Below, piece by piece: positions 35,848 through 45,001 of a stretch of 64,000 nt of DNA; the stretch's first letter is position 1, and every line of letters begins with the position of its first letter. Under the pieces are notes generated by a model. The model had not been told where the DNA came from. It saw only the letters and a program-made list of their open reading frames with translations, and made no database searches. Made by a program: the position numbers and the translations under genes. The stretch is from an uncultured Aquitalea sp. GTDB lineage: Bacteria > Pseudomonadota > Gammaproteobacteria > Burkholderiales > Chromobacteriaceae. The DNA lies in the NCBI RefSeq assembly GCF_945957525.1, contig NZ_CAMFLA010000002.1, forward strand, positions 186,001 through 250,000, read 5' to 3'.

Positions 35848-37641
35848 TCAGATCGCTTCGGTACTGCGCATCAGCCAATCCAGCGCTGCGCCGCTGACCA
35901 GCGGGCTCAAGCGTTGACGCACTTCCGTGTGATAGCGATTGAGCCAGTCCACTTCCTGGCGCGAAAGCAGGGAGTGTTCGATGCAGCGCGTGTCAATGGG
36001 GCAAAGCGTCAGCGTTTCAAAGCGCAAGAAATCGCCAAAAGCATTCTGTTCGGCCTCAACATTCAGCACCAGATTCTCGATGCGCACCCCCCATTGGCCA
36101 GGGCGGTAGAGGCCGGGTTCGATCGAGGTGATCATGCCGGCCTCCATCGCCATGCTGGCTTCCGGCACGCTGCGGGAAATGCTTTGCGGCCCTTCGTGTA
36201 CGTTGAGGAAGTAGCCCACGCCGTGCCCGGTGCCGTGGCCATAGTCAAGGTTGTGCTGCCAGAGCGGTGCGCGGGCGATAGCGTCCAGCATGGGTGAGAG
36301 GGTGCCGCGCGGAAAGTGAGTCATGGACAGCCCGATGGTGCCTTTCAGTACCAGGGTGAAGTCGCGCTTCTGCTCCGCCGTGGGTGTGCCCACGGCAACA
36401 ACGCGGGTGATGTCTGTGGTGCCGCCATGGTACTGGCCGCCGGAGTCAATCAGCAGCAGTCCTTCGCCTTCAATGCGGGAATGCGCTGCCGGCGTGGCGT
36501 GATAGTGGGGCAAGGCACCGTTGGCTTTGAAGCCGGCGATGGTAGCGAAGCTGGAACTGACAAAGCCGGGGCGGCGCGCGCGCGCAGCGGTGATCTGCTC
36601 GTCGATGGTGACTTCCGTCATCGGTTCGCGGTTGACTGCGCTTTCAAACCAGGCAAAAAACTCGCACAGGGCGGCGCCGTCTTGCTCCATGGCGCGTCGC
36701 ACTTGTGCGGCAGCATGGTCTGTTTTTTGCGATTTGAACAGCGTGCTGGGATTGATGGCCGTGATGATGCGGGTCTGCGGGTTGATTGCCTGGCGGAAGC
36801 CAAGCGTCACGCGGCGCGGATCAATCAGCACGGACTCGCCTGCGGGCAGCATGGCCAGCGCTTGCTTGGCGGTGGCGTAGTCGGCGATGTCAATGCCGTC
36901 CTCCGCCAGTTTGGTGCGCAGTTTTGTATCCAGTTTGCCTGGGTCGACAAACAGGGTGGCGCGCTCGGGGCCGATCAGTGCATGAGCGATGAAAACCGGG
37001 TTGTAGCTGACATCCGCTCCGCGCAGATTGAACAGCCAGGCCTGATCATCAAGTGTGGAGATGAAGTGCCAATCCGCACCGTGCTTGTGCAGAGCTTGGC
37101 GTAGCCTCGCCAGTTTTTCCGTGCGGGGCGCTTCGCTCAGGCTGGCATCGTGCTCGTAAACGGGGGCATCCGGCAAGGGAGGGCGCGGCTGATAGATATT
37201 GTCGATCAGGTCCAGATCGGTGCGCAGGATGATGCCCTTGGGTTCAAGGGTTTGCCGAAGCGCTTCCGCAGCGGCCAGCCCCAGTACGTCGCCGTCAACC
37301 GCCAGCGTCTGACCGGTGATCAGCGTCTCGGCCAGCCATTGCAAGTGCAGCGGGCTAGCTGCGGTCTGGATTTTCATCAGCGCAATGCTGCTGCCGCTGA
37401 GCTCCTGCTCCGCCTGCACCCAGTAGCGGCTGTCGGCCCACAGCCCGGCAAAGTCGCCGGTAACGATCAGGGTGCCCATGGAGCCGGTAAAGCCGGATAG
37501 CCAGGCGCGGGCTTTCCAGCGCTCGGGCAGGTATTCGGACAAGTGCGGGTCGGAAGAGGGTATCAGGCAGGCATCAACGCCGGCGGACTGCATGGATTGG
37601 CGCAGTGCGGCCAGCTTGTCGGAAACGGTTAGGGTGCTCAT
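35848..37641 (-). CDS. pepP: Xaa-Pro aminopeptidase (aminopeptidase P family)
   Basis: 597-residue dimetal peptidase that removes N-terminal residues before Pro. The size and two N-terminal creatinase-like domains followed by the C-terminal pita-bread fold match the long APP1-type enzyme. Metal ligands are seen in LLLIDSGGQYHGGTTDITR (two Asp), GHGTGHGVGYFLNVHEG (His), TSIEPGLYRPGQ (Glu) and GVRIENLVL (Glu). The ATG at 37641 has GGAG upstream; the in-frame extension adds 18 residues. Convergent with argS. Symbol is a family name; short PepP is more usual. Confidence 0.9.
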   Translation of the reverse strand: MSTLTVSDKLAALRQSMQSAGVDACLIPSSDPHLSEYLPERWKARAWLSGFTGSMGTLIVTGDFAGLWADSRYWVQAEQELSGSSIALMKIQTAASPLHLQWLAETLITGQTLAVDGDVLGLAAAEALRQTLEPKGIILRTDLDLIDNIYQPRPPLPDAPVYEHDASLSEAPRTEKLARLRQALHKHGADWHFISTLDDQAWLFNLRGADVSYNPVFIAHALIGPERATLFVDPGKLDTKLRTKLAEDGIDIADYATAKQALAMLPAGESVLIDPRRVTLGFRQAINPQTRIITAINPSTLFKSQKTDHAAAQVRRAMEQDGAALCEFFAWFESAVNREPMTEVTIDEQITAARARRPGFVSSSFATIAGFKANGALPHYHATPAAHSRIEGEGLLLIDSGGQYHGGTTDITRVVAVGTPTAEQKRDFTLVLKGTIGLSMTHFPRGTLSPMLDAIARAPLWQHNLDYGHGTGHGVGYFLNVHEGPQSISRSVPEASMAMEAGMITSIEPGLYRPGQWGVRIENLVLNVEAEQNAFGDFLRFETLTLCPIDTRCIEHSLLSRQEVDWLNRYHTEVRQRLSPLVSGAALDWLMRSTEAI

Positions 37642-37844
37642 GGCGAACTCCGGTGCGAAATTGTATCCATTTTCATGCCGCATGCCGGATAGCACAAGTG
37701 AGATTCTTCATGGCCGGGCATGAGTTTTGCGAATGCTTATGCAATAGCCCGAGCGGCTGGATGTCAATCGGTGCCCACAAGCCCGGGCGGTGTGGTTGTG
37801 CCTGGTGCTGACTTCGCTCTGCCAGGCTGCGTTGACCTGGATGC

Positions 37845-37875
37845 AAAAAAGGCGACCGTAAGGGTCGCCTTTTTG
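37845..37875 (-). terminator. Bidirectional terminator downstream of rhlE
   Basis: Stem GGCGACC/GGTCGCC with a five-base loop, A6 on one side and T6 on the other, 20 bases after the rhlE stop codon. Confidence 0.92.
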
Positions 37876-37893
37876 GATGCTTCAGCCGATGAA

Positions 37894-39228
37894 TCAGTCG
37901 GCGCGATGCGAGCTGCTGCGCGGGCTGCTGCTCGGGCCATCGCGACGCGGGCCGCGCTTTTGGTAGCCTTCGCCGCGGCCATAGCCGCCTTCGCGGCGAT
38001 CGCGACCATAGCCATTGCCGCTAGCATTGCGGTTATTGCCGTAACCGCCCGGCTTGCCGCCGGTGCGACGCGGGCCTTTCGGCGGGCGACGGGTGGGTTC
38101 CATGCCTTCGATCACGCCTTCCACGATCTGGCGCTTCAGGTATTGCTCGATGCGACGGACCTTGTGGAATTCCTTGGACTCAGCCAGGGTGATGGCCGTG
38201 CCGTCACGACCGGCGCGGCCGGTGCGGCCAATGCGGTGCACGTAATCTTCAGCCTGCTTCGGCAGGTCGAAGTTCACCACGTGAGTGATGGTGGGAACGT
38301 CGATGCCGCGAGCGGCAACGTCGGTGGCGACCAGAATCTTGATGCGGCCGCGACGCAGGTCGTTCAGCGTGCGGTTGCGCCAGCTTTGCGGCATGTCGCC
38401 ATGCAGGCAGGCGGCGGAGTAGCCCTGATCGGACAGCTTGTCGGCCAGTTCTTCGGTATACGCCTTGGTGGCGGAGAAGATCACGCACTGGTCAAAGCCG
38501 GATTCTTTCAGGATGTGATCCAGCAGGCGATGCTTGTGGTTCAGGTCGTCTGCGTACAGCAGGTGCTCTTCGATGGTGCCGCCGGAGGTTTCGGTGCGAG
38601 CAATCTCGATACGCTGCGGTTCGCGAGTCATGCGCTCCGCCATCTTGCCGACGATACCGTCCAGCGTGGCGGAGAACAGCACGGTCTGGCGGGTTTCCGG
38701 CGTGGCTTTGACAATGGCTTCGATGTCATCGATGAAGCCCATGTCCAGCATGCGGTCGGCTTCGTCGAGCACCAGCATTTCCAGGCGGGAGAAGTCGATG
38801 CGGCCAGAGCGCATGTGGTCCATCAGGCGGCCCGGAGTGGCAACTACCAGATCGATCGGGCGCGACAGGGCGCGGATCTGGAAGCCGAAGGACGAACCGC
38901 CCACCAGGCAGGCGGTGCGCATCCAGCGCAGATCCTTGCCGTACACTTGGGCGTTCTTTTCAACCTGCTGCGCCAGTTCGCGGGTCGGGGTCAGTACCAG
39001 TACACGCGGGCCGTTGCCGCGCATGGTGGAGCGCTCGGACAGTTTGGTCAGGGCAGGCAGCAGGAAGGCGGCGGTTTTGCCGCTGCCGGTTTGTGCGGAA
39101 ACCAGCAGATCGCGGCCGGCGAGGGCGGCGGGAACGGCTTCGGCCTGTACGGAAGTGGGCTCAGTGTAGCCTGCCTCTTCCAGAGCGCGGGTGATGGTAG
39201 CGGGCAGACCGAGGTCACGGAATTGCAT
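37894..39228 (-). CDS. rhlE: DEAD-box RNA helicase RhlE type
   Basis: 444-residue RNA helicase. In order: Q motif (FRDLGLPATITRALEEAGYTEPTSVQ), AQTGSGKT, PTRELAQQ, TPGRLMD, DEADRMLDMGF, SAT, VATDVAARGID and HRIGRTGRAGRDG. The basic C-terminal tail from about residue 375 is Gly/Asn/Arg/Tyr-rich and low-complexity (NRNASGNGYGRDRREGGYGRGEG), typical of RhlE. The codon-repetitive tail is not a DNA repeat array. AAAGGA precedes the ATG. Acts in RNA remodelling and ribosome assembly. Confidence 0.94.
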   Translation of the reverse strand: MQFRDLGLPATITRALEEAGYTEPTSVQAEAVPAALAGRDLLVSAQTGSGKTAAFLLPALTKLSERSTMRGNGPRVLVLTPTRELAQQVEKNAQVYGKDLRWMRTACLVGGSSFGFQIRALSRPIDLVVATPGRLMDHMRSGRIDFSRLEMLVLDEADRMLDMGFIDDIEAIVKATPETRQTVLFSATLDGIVGKMAERMTREPQRIEIARTETSGGTIEEHLLYADDLNHKHRLLDHILKESGFDQCVIFSATKAYTEELADKLSDQGYSAACLHGDMPQSWRNRTLNDLRRGRIKILVATDVAARGIDVPTITHVVNFDLPKQAEDYVHRIGRTGRAGRDGTAITLAESKEFHKVRRIEQYLKRQIVEGVIEGMEPTRRPPKGPRRTGGKPGGYGNNRNASGNGYGRDRREGGYGRGEGYQKRGPRRDGPSSSPRSSSHRAD

Positions 39229-39484
39229 AACGTCCTTTCTCGCCGGCAATAGGAGTGCCGGCCTTGCTTGGCCAGTTTGGTGGCGGTTAGCGGCCTTCAT
39301 TGGCCGTCGGTCATCGGCACCAACCTGTGCAAGCGGCGAACAGCAGTCCGGTACTCAAGAAAGAGACGCTACGTGGACGAAGCCTGGAATATTGGTCAGG
39401 GACGATGAAACATGTCCCGCTAAGTGAAGATTCGCGTTGCGAAGCAGCGGAAATAGCGGAAAACTGAAGGGTTCGCAATTTACG

Positions 39485-39516
39485 GTAAAAACGTTTTGAT
39501 TGCAAGCGTTTTTTAC
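39485..39516. promoter_or_regulatory. AT-rich inverted repeat in the rhlE upstream region
   Basis: GTAAAAACG and CGTTTTTTAC are separated by 13 bases. It lies about 260 bases upstream of rhlE in a 396-base gap that contains no gene apart from this and the hyi terminator. Could be an operator or part of a long leader, which is common for DEAD-box helicase genes. Otherwise nothing recognisable. Confidence 0.3.
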
Positions 39517-39565
39517 AAAATGATGTGCTAAGTGATTGATTTGTGGTTGGCTGAATACCGCATGT

Positions 39566-39602
39566 TTAAAAAACTGAAACCCTGCAGGCGCAAGGTTTCA
39601 GT
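39566..39602 (-). terminator. Rho-independent terminator of hyi
   Basis: On the minus strand a nine-base stem ACTGAAACC/GGTTTCAGT with a 12-base loop precedes TTTTTTAAA. Confidence 0.88.
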
Positions 39603-39624
39603 CTTTAGCGCTATGTCGTGCGGC

Positions 39625-40386
39625 TCAGGCAGGCAATGACGCCATCCAGCTGGCGTCGCCGCTGGCATCGCGATACTCCGCACCGGACCAGTAAGGATAG
39701 GGGGAGCTTGCGATCTGGCGGAACAGTTGGCCGAATGGCAGTTGGCCGCTGCCGGGCGCGCCGCGCCCAGGCGCATCGGCAAACTGCAAATGGCCGATGC
39801 GTTGCCAGTGCTGCTCCAATATCGTGTTCAGATCCTCGTCCATGCGCGCCATATGGTAGAGATCAACCTGCCAGTACAGGTTGGGATGCGTCGGCAGACT
39901 GTTCAGGTCGGCGAGGCCGCTGATCAGGAAGCCCGGCATGTCATGACGGTTGATCGCTTCCACGGTGCAGCGGATCCCGGCTTCCGCCATGCGTTCGGCA
40001 GCCAGCAGCAGATTGCGGCGGAGCGTGCTCAGGGCCTGTTCAACATCTGCGCCTTCTGCCAACCTGCCGGGGAGGACATTCATCGCCTCCACGCCAAGCT
40101 CGCGCCCATAGCGCAGTGCCGATTCCAATGCGTGCTCGAATTCATCCTCTTTGCCGGGGGCCCCGGCAAGCCCCAGGCCGTTGGACATCAAGTCGCCTGC
40201 CGGTACGTTGATCAGCACCAATTTCAGTTGATGGGTGGATAGTTGTTCTTGCCAGAAGCTTATGGGCTGATCATAGGGGAACTGGATTTCCACCGCGGAA
40301 AAGCCTGCTTGCCGAGCCGCGGCAAAGCGTTCAGCCATCGGCTTTTGACTGAACAACATAGAAAGGTTGGCGCAGAGTTTCAGCAT
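39625..40386 (-). CDS. hyi: Hydroxypyruvate isomerase-like sugar-phosphate isomerase
   Basis: 253-residue TIM barrel of the AP-endonuclease-2/xylose-isomerase-like family. Landmarks are ANLSMLF at the start, EIQFPYD, INVPAGD, ALNVLPG-like MNVLPG, VEAINRHDMPGF and QVDLYHM, with Glu and Asp metal ligands. Hyi interconverts hydroxypyruvate and tartronate semialdehyde in glyoxylate metabolism. The ATG at 40386 overlaps the end of the glxR-like gene by seven bases. No glyoxylate carboligase (gcl) is nearby. Confidence 0.9.
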   Translation of the reverse strand: MLKLCANLSMLFSQKPMAERFAAARQAGFSAVEIQFPYDQPISFWQEQLSTHQLKLVLINVPAGDLMSNGLGLAGAPGKEDEFEHALESALRYGRELGVEAMNVLPGRLAEGADVEQALSTLRRNLLLAAERMAEAGIRCTVEAINRHDMPGFLISGLADLNSLPTHPNLYWQVDLYHMARMDEDLNTILEQHWQRIGHLQFADAPGRGAPGSGQLPFGQLFRQIASSPYPYWSGAEYRDASGDASWMASLPA

Positions 40387-41258
40387 GCCGGGGGCGCGTC
40401 CTGATAAAAATGAATGAGGCTGGAGAGGTCGTCGTTGGCATGGCTGGCGGCGTGCAGTCGCATCAGTTGCGCGGCCAGCGCAGCCAGCGGTGTGGCGCTG
40501 CGCTGTTGGCGCGACAGCGTGCCGGCATTGTCCAGATCCTTCAATAGCGTGGCAACTTTCCATTGCACGGGTTCCGCCTGTCGGCTGGCCATGCGCGGAG
40601 CGAGAATCTGCAGAGGCAGCGAGTCGGCGAAGCCGCCCGCCAGCGCGCCAGCCAGCAAAGTGGCGTCAACGCCGCTGTTTTCAGCCAGCGAGACGGCTTC
40701 GGCGATAAGCATGGCGTTGGCCGCGACGATCAATTGATTGCAAATCTTGGTGACCTGACCCGCGCCGACATCGCCCATGCGAGTGATACGCGTGGAGTAG
40801 GCGTACAAATAGGGTGAGACTATGGCGATGGCGTCGGCATCTCCGCCCGCCATCACGACCAGCGCGCCGCTTTCTGCACCCTTGACGCCGCCGGAAACCG
40901 GGGCGTCCACCCATCGTACGCCGTGGTCCTTCAGTCGGATGGCGATGCGCCGCGTGGTCTCCGGGTCTATGCTGGAATGATCGACAATAATTTGTCCGGC
41001 TCGCAGTGCGTTGCCGAGGCCGTCGTCTCCAAACAGCAATGACTCAACCGCGGCGCCATCCGATACGCACAGCAAGATGATGTCCGAGTTCATGGCCAGA
41101 TCTTGAACGGAGGTGGCCGTTTCGAGTCCGGCGGCGCGCGCTGCGGCGCGTTTTTCCGGCGAGCGGTTCCATACCGACAGGGTATGGCCTGCATCGCGCA
41201 GGCGTTGAGACATGGGCAAGCCCATCAGGCCAAGGCCGATAAATCCGAGACGGGTCAT
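40380..41258 (-). CDS. glxR: 2-hydroxy-3-oxopropionate reductase / 3-hydroxyisobutyrate dehydrogenase family
   Basis: 292-residue NAD(P)-dependent dehydrogenase. The Rossmann motif is FIGLGLMGLPMS (residues 5-16), the substrate-binding region APVSGGVKGAESG, and the catalytic Lys region GAGQVTKICNQ. Pairing with hyi points to tartronate semialdehyde reductase, the last step from glyoxylate to glycerate, rather than valine catabolism. The symbol is thus inferred from context. It is the first gene of glxR-hyi. Confidence 0.85.
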   Translation of the reverse strand: MTRLGFIGLGLMGLPMSQRLRDAGHTLSVWNRSPEKRAAARAAGLETATSVQDLAMNSDIILLCVSDGAAVESLLFGDDGLGNALRAGQIIVDHSSIDPETTRRIAIRLKDHGVRWVDAPVSGGVKGAESGALVVMAGGDADAIAIVSPYLYAYSTRITRMGDVGAGQVTKICNQLIVAANAMLIAEAVSLAENSGVDATLLAGALAGGFADSLPLQILAPRMASRQAEPVQWKVATLLKDLDNAGTLSRQQRSATPLAALAAQLMRLHAASHANDDLSSLIHFYQDAPPAC

Positions 41259-41530
41259 GAGTGAGTACGGGCTGGAAATGACGCTGAAATTGTAGCTGCC
41301 GGCCTGGAAGGGGTCGAGAATACTGCGCGCTTATTTTCTTAAATATTTCACGGGTAGACTTGTTAAGCATTTTTACTCTTTTACTGTCTGACCTGAAACG
41401 ATATGCTTGCAAACCATTCTTTGTCAGAGAATGTCGACTACATTGATTGCAACGGGATGAAAAGCCGAGAAGACACGATGGAAAAGTGCAGACCAACCGG
41501 CAGTGCGACGAGGGAGGCGGCGAGGTGTCC

Positions 41531-43129
41531 ATGCGGAACCTGATTCGCGCCCAATGGTCGCGTTACGCCTTGTCGGCCAGGCCGGTAGTGGTTTATGCCG
41601 TCATGGTATGCGCGAGCCTGCTTTTCAGCCTGGCGGTGGCGTTCCTGTATACCCTGACCGTGGAAAAGACCGAGTTGCGCGTGCAGGGCGACAAGCTGCT
41701 GCATCAGGCAGAGCAGCAGCTGAATCAGGCAGGCGCATCGCTCGCCAGGGTGGATGCGGTTCAGGTTGCAGATGGTTGTGACCTGCCGCGCCAGTTGCTG
41801 GCCTCGGTGGTACAAGCCACGCCCCATGCGCGATATGCGCTCAAAGTGACGCCCGAAGGGCATGGTTGTACTTCAGACATGTCGCGCATGGATGTGCCCG
41901 GGGCAATGCAAGGAGGGCGTTCCTTGCAGTTGGTGGCCAATGCGGATGGCAGCGCGGTTATCCGGTTGGCGCATCGCGGCGACTGGATCAGCGTGATTGA
42001 GCTGGGGCCCGAGTTCCTGGTGGGTTGGCTTGCCCAGCTGTCCGATGACGACGTCTCCGCCCGCTTTGTCGTCGGCGAGCAATACCTGAACAGCCAGGGC
42101 GCGGTGTTGCCGAAGGACGCTGAGCCGGCTGCGGGCATCGCTTATGCGGCGCAGTCCACCAATGGACAGTATGGTGTCATGCTTGCGGAAAGCTGGGGCG
42201 CGTTATGGTCGCGAACCTTGCTTTATCATGCGGATGCCCTGTTGCTGGCAATGGTTACCGGTGCCGTGCTGGCCTGGGCATTGTTGCGCCGCCGGGTGGC
42301 GCGCAATTCCAGTGGTTGGGAAATTGCCCAAGGCATACGCAACAAGGAATTCTTCACGCATTACCAGCCCATCGTTGCTGCGGAAAACGGCGAGTGCGTA
42401 GGGGTGGAGGTACTGGCGCGCTGGCGGCATCCGGTGCAGGGCGCCATTCGTTCCGATCTGTTTATTCCGGCGGCGGAAGACGCTGGTCTGATCGTGCCGT
42501 TGACGCGTTACCTGATCCGGCGTGTCACCAAGGAGCTGAAGCAAGTGGCGTTGCCGCCGGGTTTCTTTGTCGGTATTAATATTGCCGCAGAGCATCTTGG
42601 CATGCCGGATCTGGTGGAGGACTGCAAGGTATTGCTGGCGGTGCTGAGAGAGAAGAAGGCAGTGCTGGTGCTGGAGGTTTCCGAGCGCTTTCCCTTGCCC
42701 GAGCATCAGGTGACGCACCGGGTGGTGCAAGATTTGCGGCAAATGGGTGTCAAGCTGGCGCTGGATGATTTCGGCATTGGCCACGCTGATCGTAATTACC
42801 TGCGACGCTGGGGCTTTGATTATCTGAAGGTGGAGAAGGGTTACGTTTCCGCCTTGGGCAAGGACAGCTTCAAGACAAATATTCTCGACAACCTGTTGCT
42901 GACCTCGCAGCAATTGGGGGTGCAGGTGATTGTCAAGGGTGTGGAAACGCAAGGCCAGCAGAATTACCTGACAGTTAAAGGCTTTGAATTTTTGCAAGGT
43001 TTTTACTTCGGCAAACCCATGACGCTGAATCACTTCCGTCAATGGCTTTATTCAGGCATTACTCAGGATCGCACGCATGTGCCGCAGCGAGCTGCGGGCG
43101 TAGGCAAGCCAGAGGCTGCCAGCCGGTGA
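41531..43129 (+). CDS. Membrane EAL-domain protein with periplasmic sensor
   Basis: 532-residue inner-membrane protein: TM1 about residues 18-42, a periplasmic sensor to about residue 235 with paired Cys (CDLPRQLL and GCTSDM), TM2 near 245, then a cytoplasmic EAL domain. The architecture resembles CSS-motif phosphodiesterases such as PdeC. The EAL motif is EVLARW near 292, the DDFGIG loop is at about 412. The later KID position reads KVE and the EGVE signature reads KGVE (Lys near 468), so catalysis may be impaired. The ATG at 41531 follows GAGG. Confidence 0.9.
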   Translation: MRNLIRAQWSRYALSARPVVVYAVMVCASLLFSLAVAFLYTLTVEKTELRVQGDKLLHQAEQQLNQAGASLARVDAVQVADGCDLPRQLLASVVQATPHARYALKVTPEGHGCTSDMSRMDVPGAMQGGRSLQLVANADGSAVIRLAHRGDWISVIELGPEFLVGWLAQLSDDDVSARFVVGEQYLNSQGAVLPKDAEPAAGIAYAAQSTNGQYGVMLAESWGALWSRTLLYHADALLLAMVTGAVLAWALLRRRVARNSSGWEIAQGIRNKEFFTHYQPIVAAENGECVGVEVLARWRHPVQGAIRSDLFIPAAEDAGLIVPLTRYLIRRVTKELKQVALPPGFFVGINIAAEHLGMPDLVEDCKVLLAVLREKKAVLVLEVSERFPLPEHQVTHRVVQDLRQMGVKLALDDFGIGHADRNYLRRWGFDYLKVEKGYVSALGKDSFKTNILDNLLLTSQQLGVQVIVKGVETQGQQNYLTVKGFEFLQGFYFGKPMTLNHFRQWLYSGITQDRTHVPQRAAGVGKPEAASR

Positions 43130-43153
43130 TGCGGTTCTGGAGGGATGTCTTGG

Positions 43154-43186
43154 TCGGCGGCATATTCATGCCGCCGATTTTCATTT
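43154..43186 (+). terminator. Rho-independent terminator of the EAL gene
   Basis: Ten-base stem TCGGCGGCAT/ATGCCGCCGA with a four-base loop, followed by TTTTCATTT. Confidence 0.9.
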
Positions 43187-43274
43187 GTGGCATTCACTCG
43201 CCTTGAGCGCGTACTGGGCGGCTTCTGGCGTTTTTCTGTACAATCCGCCCTTTTTTTCAGGAGCCGTCAGTTCT

Positions 43275-44105
43275 ATGCATTACGCGGTGCAACGTTATGC
43301 GGCCACCCGCCCTTGGGCGCGTCGGGTTGGTCAGGTTTACGGTTCTTCCGTGGATTTCAAACCGGCATGGGAAGAGTGCATGGCGCTGGTCAAGCGCGAG
43401 TTGGAACGTGCCGGGCAAGTGTTTCAACTGCCGGCCTCGGTGCTGTCGACCGAGCAGATGTTGGCCGACGCTTATGGGCATTTTTGTCGTCATGGGCGTG
43501 TGGTGAGTCACTTGGAGCCGGTGCTCTCTGCAGCCTTGGGAGCGACCCGTCTGCCGTCCAACATGCCGGACCGTTTGAACTTGCCAGCGGACGCGTTTTT
43601 CTTGCATGTGGAAGGAGGGGCGGCGGGCGGCGCTTTTGTGCTGCACGACAAAATGCGTCAGCAGTTGTTGATCTTGTTGTTGAGGGATGACTTCTCGCGC
43701 AACGGGGATTGGCTGGCCGGCGGAGACAGTTGCCTCTCATTGTCCATTTCCTATCCGGGCGAGTTGGCGCCTCAGATCGAGTTTGTGCCCGAAGCCTGGT
43801 CGGCATTGCTGGCGGCGGTTTTGAATGGCTTTGCCGTCATGACCCAGCCAAAGGCTACTCTGGAACGGGGGTGGGAAGCGGCGGCTCCCATTGAAATCGT
43901 ACAGCGAGCCTTGCGGCCGGACTGCTTCAAGACGCGCAAGAAGAACCGCGCCGAGTTGCTGAAGGCGGGATATCAGGAGGTGAGCTTCTGCCGGATGGCG
44001 GAGTTGGCCGAAGCCCCCGCAGGCTACCAGACGCAAGGCTATTGGCGTCGCCAGGCTAGCGAAGCCGGCTCACGTCTGGTATGGGTGGCGCCGCGTCAGG
44101 CTTGA
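43275..44105 (+). CDS. Conserved protein of unknown function (276 aa)
   Basis: I do not recognise the family. From the ATG at 43275 (AGGAG 11 bases upstream; TACAAT near 43238 may be a -10) the 276-residue soluble protein has a helical N-terminal half (WEECMALVKRELERAGQVF) and beta-rich middle strands (DAFFLHVEGG, LLLRDDF, CLSLSISYPG), a middle GAFVLHDKM and no signal peptide. Its end overlaps the two-receiver gene on the other strand by ten bases. Present in these gene neighbours presumably as a lineage-specific gene. Confidence 0.55.
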   Translation: MHYAVQRYAATRPWARRVGQVYGSSVDFKPAWEECMALVKRELERAGQVFQLPASVLSTEQMLADAYGHFCRHGRVVSHLEPVLSAALGATRLPSNMPDRLNLPADAFFLHVEGGAAGGAFVLHDKMRQQLLILLLRDDFSRNGDWLAGGDSCLSLSISYPGELAPQIEFVPEAWSALLAAVLNGFAVMTQPKATLERGWEAAAPIEIVQRALRPDCFKTRKKNRAELLKAGYQEVSFCRMAELAEAPAGYQTQGYWRRQASEAGSRLVWVAPRQA

Positions 44106-44893
44106 GGTTGCAGCAGTTCGTGCAACACTTTGCGCACAGCCATCGCTTCGAACGGTTTTTCCATGATGGCGGAGACGCCTGCCTGGCGGGCGGCCTCCAG
44201 CCGGTCGGTGTTGGATTCGCTGGATATCATCAGGATGGGCACGGAGCTTTGCATGCTGGAGCGGATGTAGCTGGTCAGTTCGCAGCCATCCATCATCGGC
44301 ATGTTGTAGTCTGTCAGCACCAGATCGAACAGGGTGCTGTCGATCAAGGGCAAGGCATCCTTGCCGCTCCATGACTCGGTAATTTTTTCAAAACCCAGTC
44401 TTTCCAGGACGGTGCGGATGTGGCGGCGCGCCATAACGCTATCGTCCACCACCAGTACGTTCAGTTCGGCATAGTCGACATTGTCGTCGCAGTCTTCGGC
44501 TTCCATCGACAGGAAGTCCACCGTATTGTTGATCGCCTGGTCCAGTTGCTCTACGGTGAACGGCTTGGGCAGGATGCCCATCAGGCCGGCTTGGCGCATG
44601 GGGTCGATCAGATCCGGGTTGGACTCGCTGGTGACCAGGATGAACGGCAGGTCGCGCAGCTCCGGCTTGCCGCGCATCTGGAAGATCATCTGGCCGGCAG
44701 TCATGTCGGGAAGATGAAAAGCGCTCATCACCACGTCCGGTTTGTATTTGGAGATGTGACTTAGCAAATCTTCGCCTGTTTCAAAGACTTCCACACGAGT
44801 AATGCCAAGCTGGTTGAGCTCGTTGCGGATGATCTGCGCCTGGACGGAAGACGTTTCCGCCAGTGCCACGATGAGATGTTGAACGGCCAGCAT
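44096..44893 (-). CDS. Response regulator with two receiver domains
   Basis: 265 residues, two CheY-like domains and no output domain. The C-terminal receiver (about 144-265) is complete: acidic pair Asp150/Asp151, phosphoacceptor Asp195 in LVLTDYNMPMMDG, Ser/Thr region ISSES, Lys246 in MEKPF. The N-terminal receiver (about 1-125) has lost the phosphoacceptor (Ala58 in MSAFHLPDM) and the acidic pair (LAETS), while the Lys110 position remains. Likely a CheY-type signal integrator. ATG at 44893. No histidine kinase neighbour. Confidence 0.88.
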   Translation of the reverse strand: MLAVQHLIVALAETSSVQAQIIRNELNQLGITRVEVFETGEDLLSHISKYKPDVVMSAFHLPDMTAGQMIFQMRGKPELRDLPFILVTSESNPDLIDPMRQAGLMGILPKPFTVEQLDQAINNTVDFLSMEAEDCDDNVDYAELNVLVVDDSVMARRHIRTVLERLGFEKITESWSGKDALPLIDSTLFDLVLTDYNMPMMDGCELTSYIRSSMQSSVPILMISSESNTDRLEAARQAGVSAIMEKPFEAMAVRKVLHELLQPQA

Positions 44894-44961
44894 GCAAGCT
44901 CCGCAGGGGGTGGCGATATAGCCATGATAGGTTGTTTGTAGCGCAAGTGCTGTCAACACAG

Positions 44962-44990
44962 AAAAAAGCCCCTGCTTGGCAGGGGCTTTC
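44962..44990 (-). terminator. Rho-independent terminator of fbp
   Basis: On the minus strand stem GCCCCTGC/GCAGGGGC, three-base loop, then T6, 12 bases after the fbp stop. Confidence 0.92.
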
Positions 44991-45001
44991 CTGTTTGAAA
45001 A

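Noticed and set aside
37900-38100. Dense repeated G/C-rich triplets suggesting a tandem repeat or CRISPR-like array
   Set aside because: They are the Gly/Arg/Asn/Tyr-rich C-terminal tail codons of RhlE, without fixed unit length or spacers.
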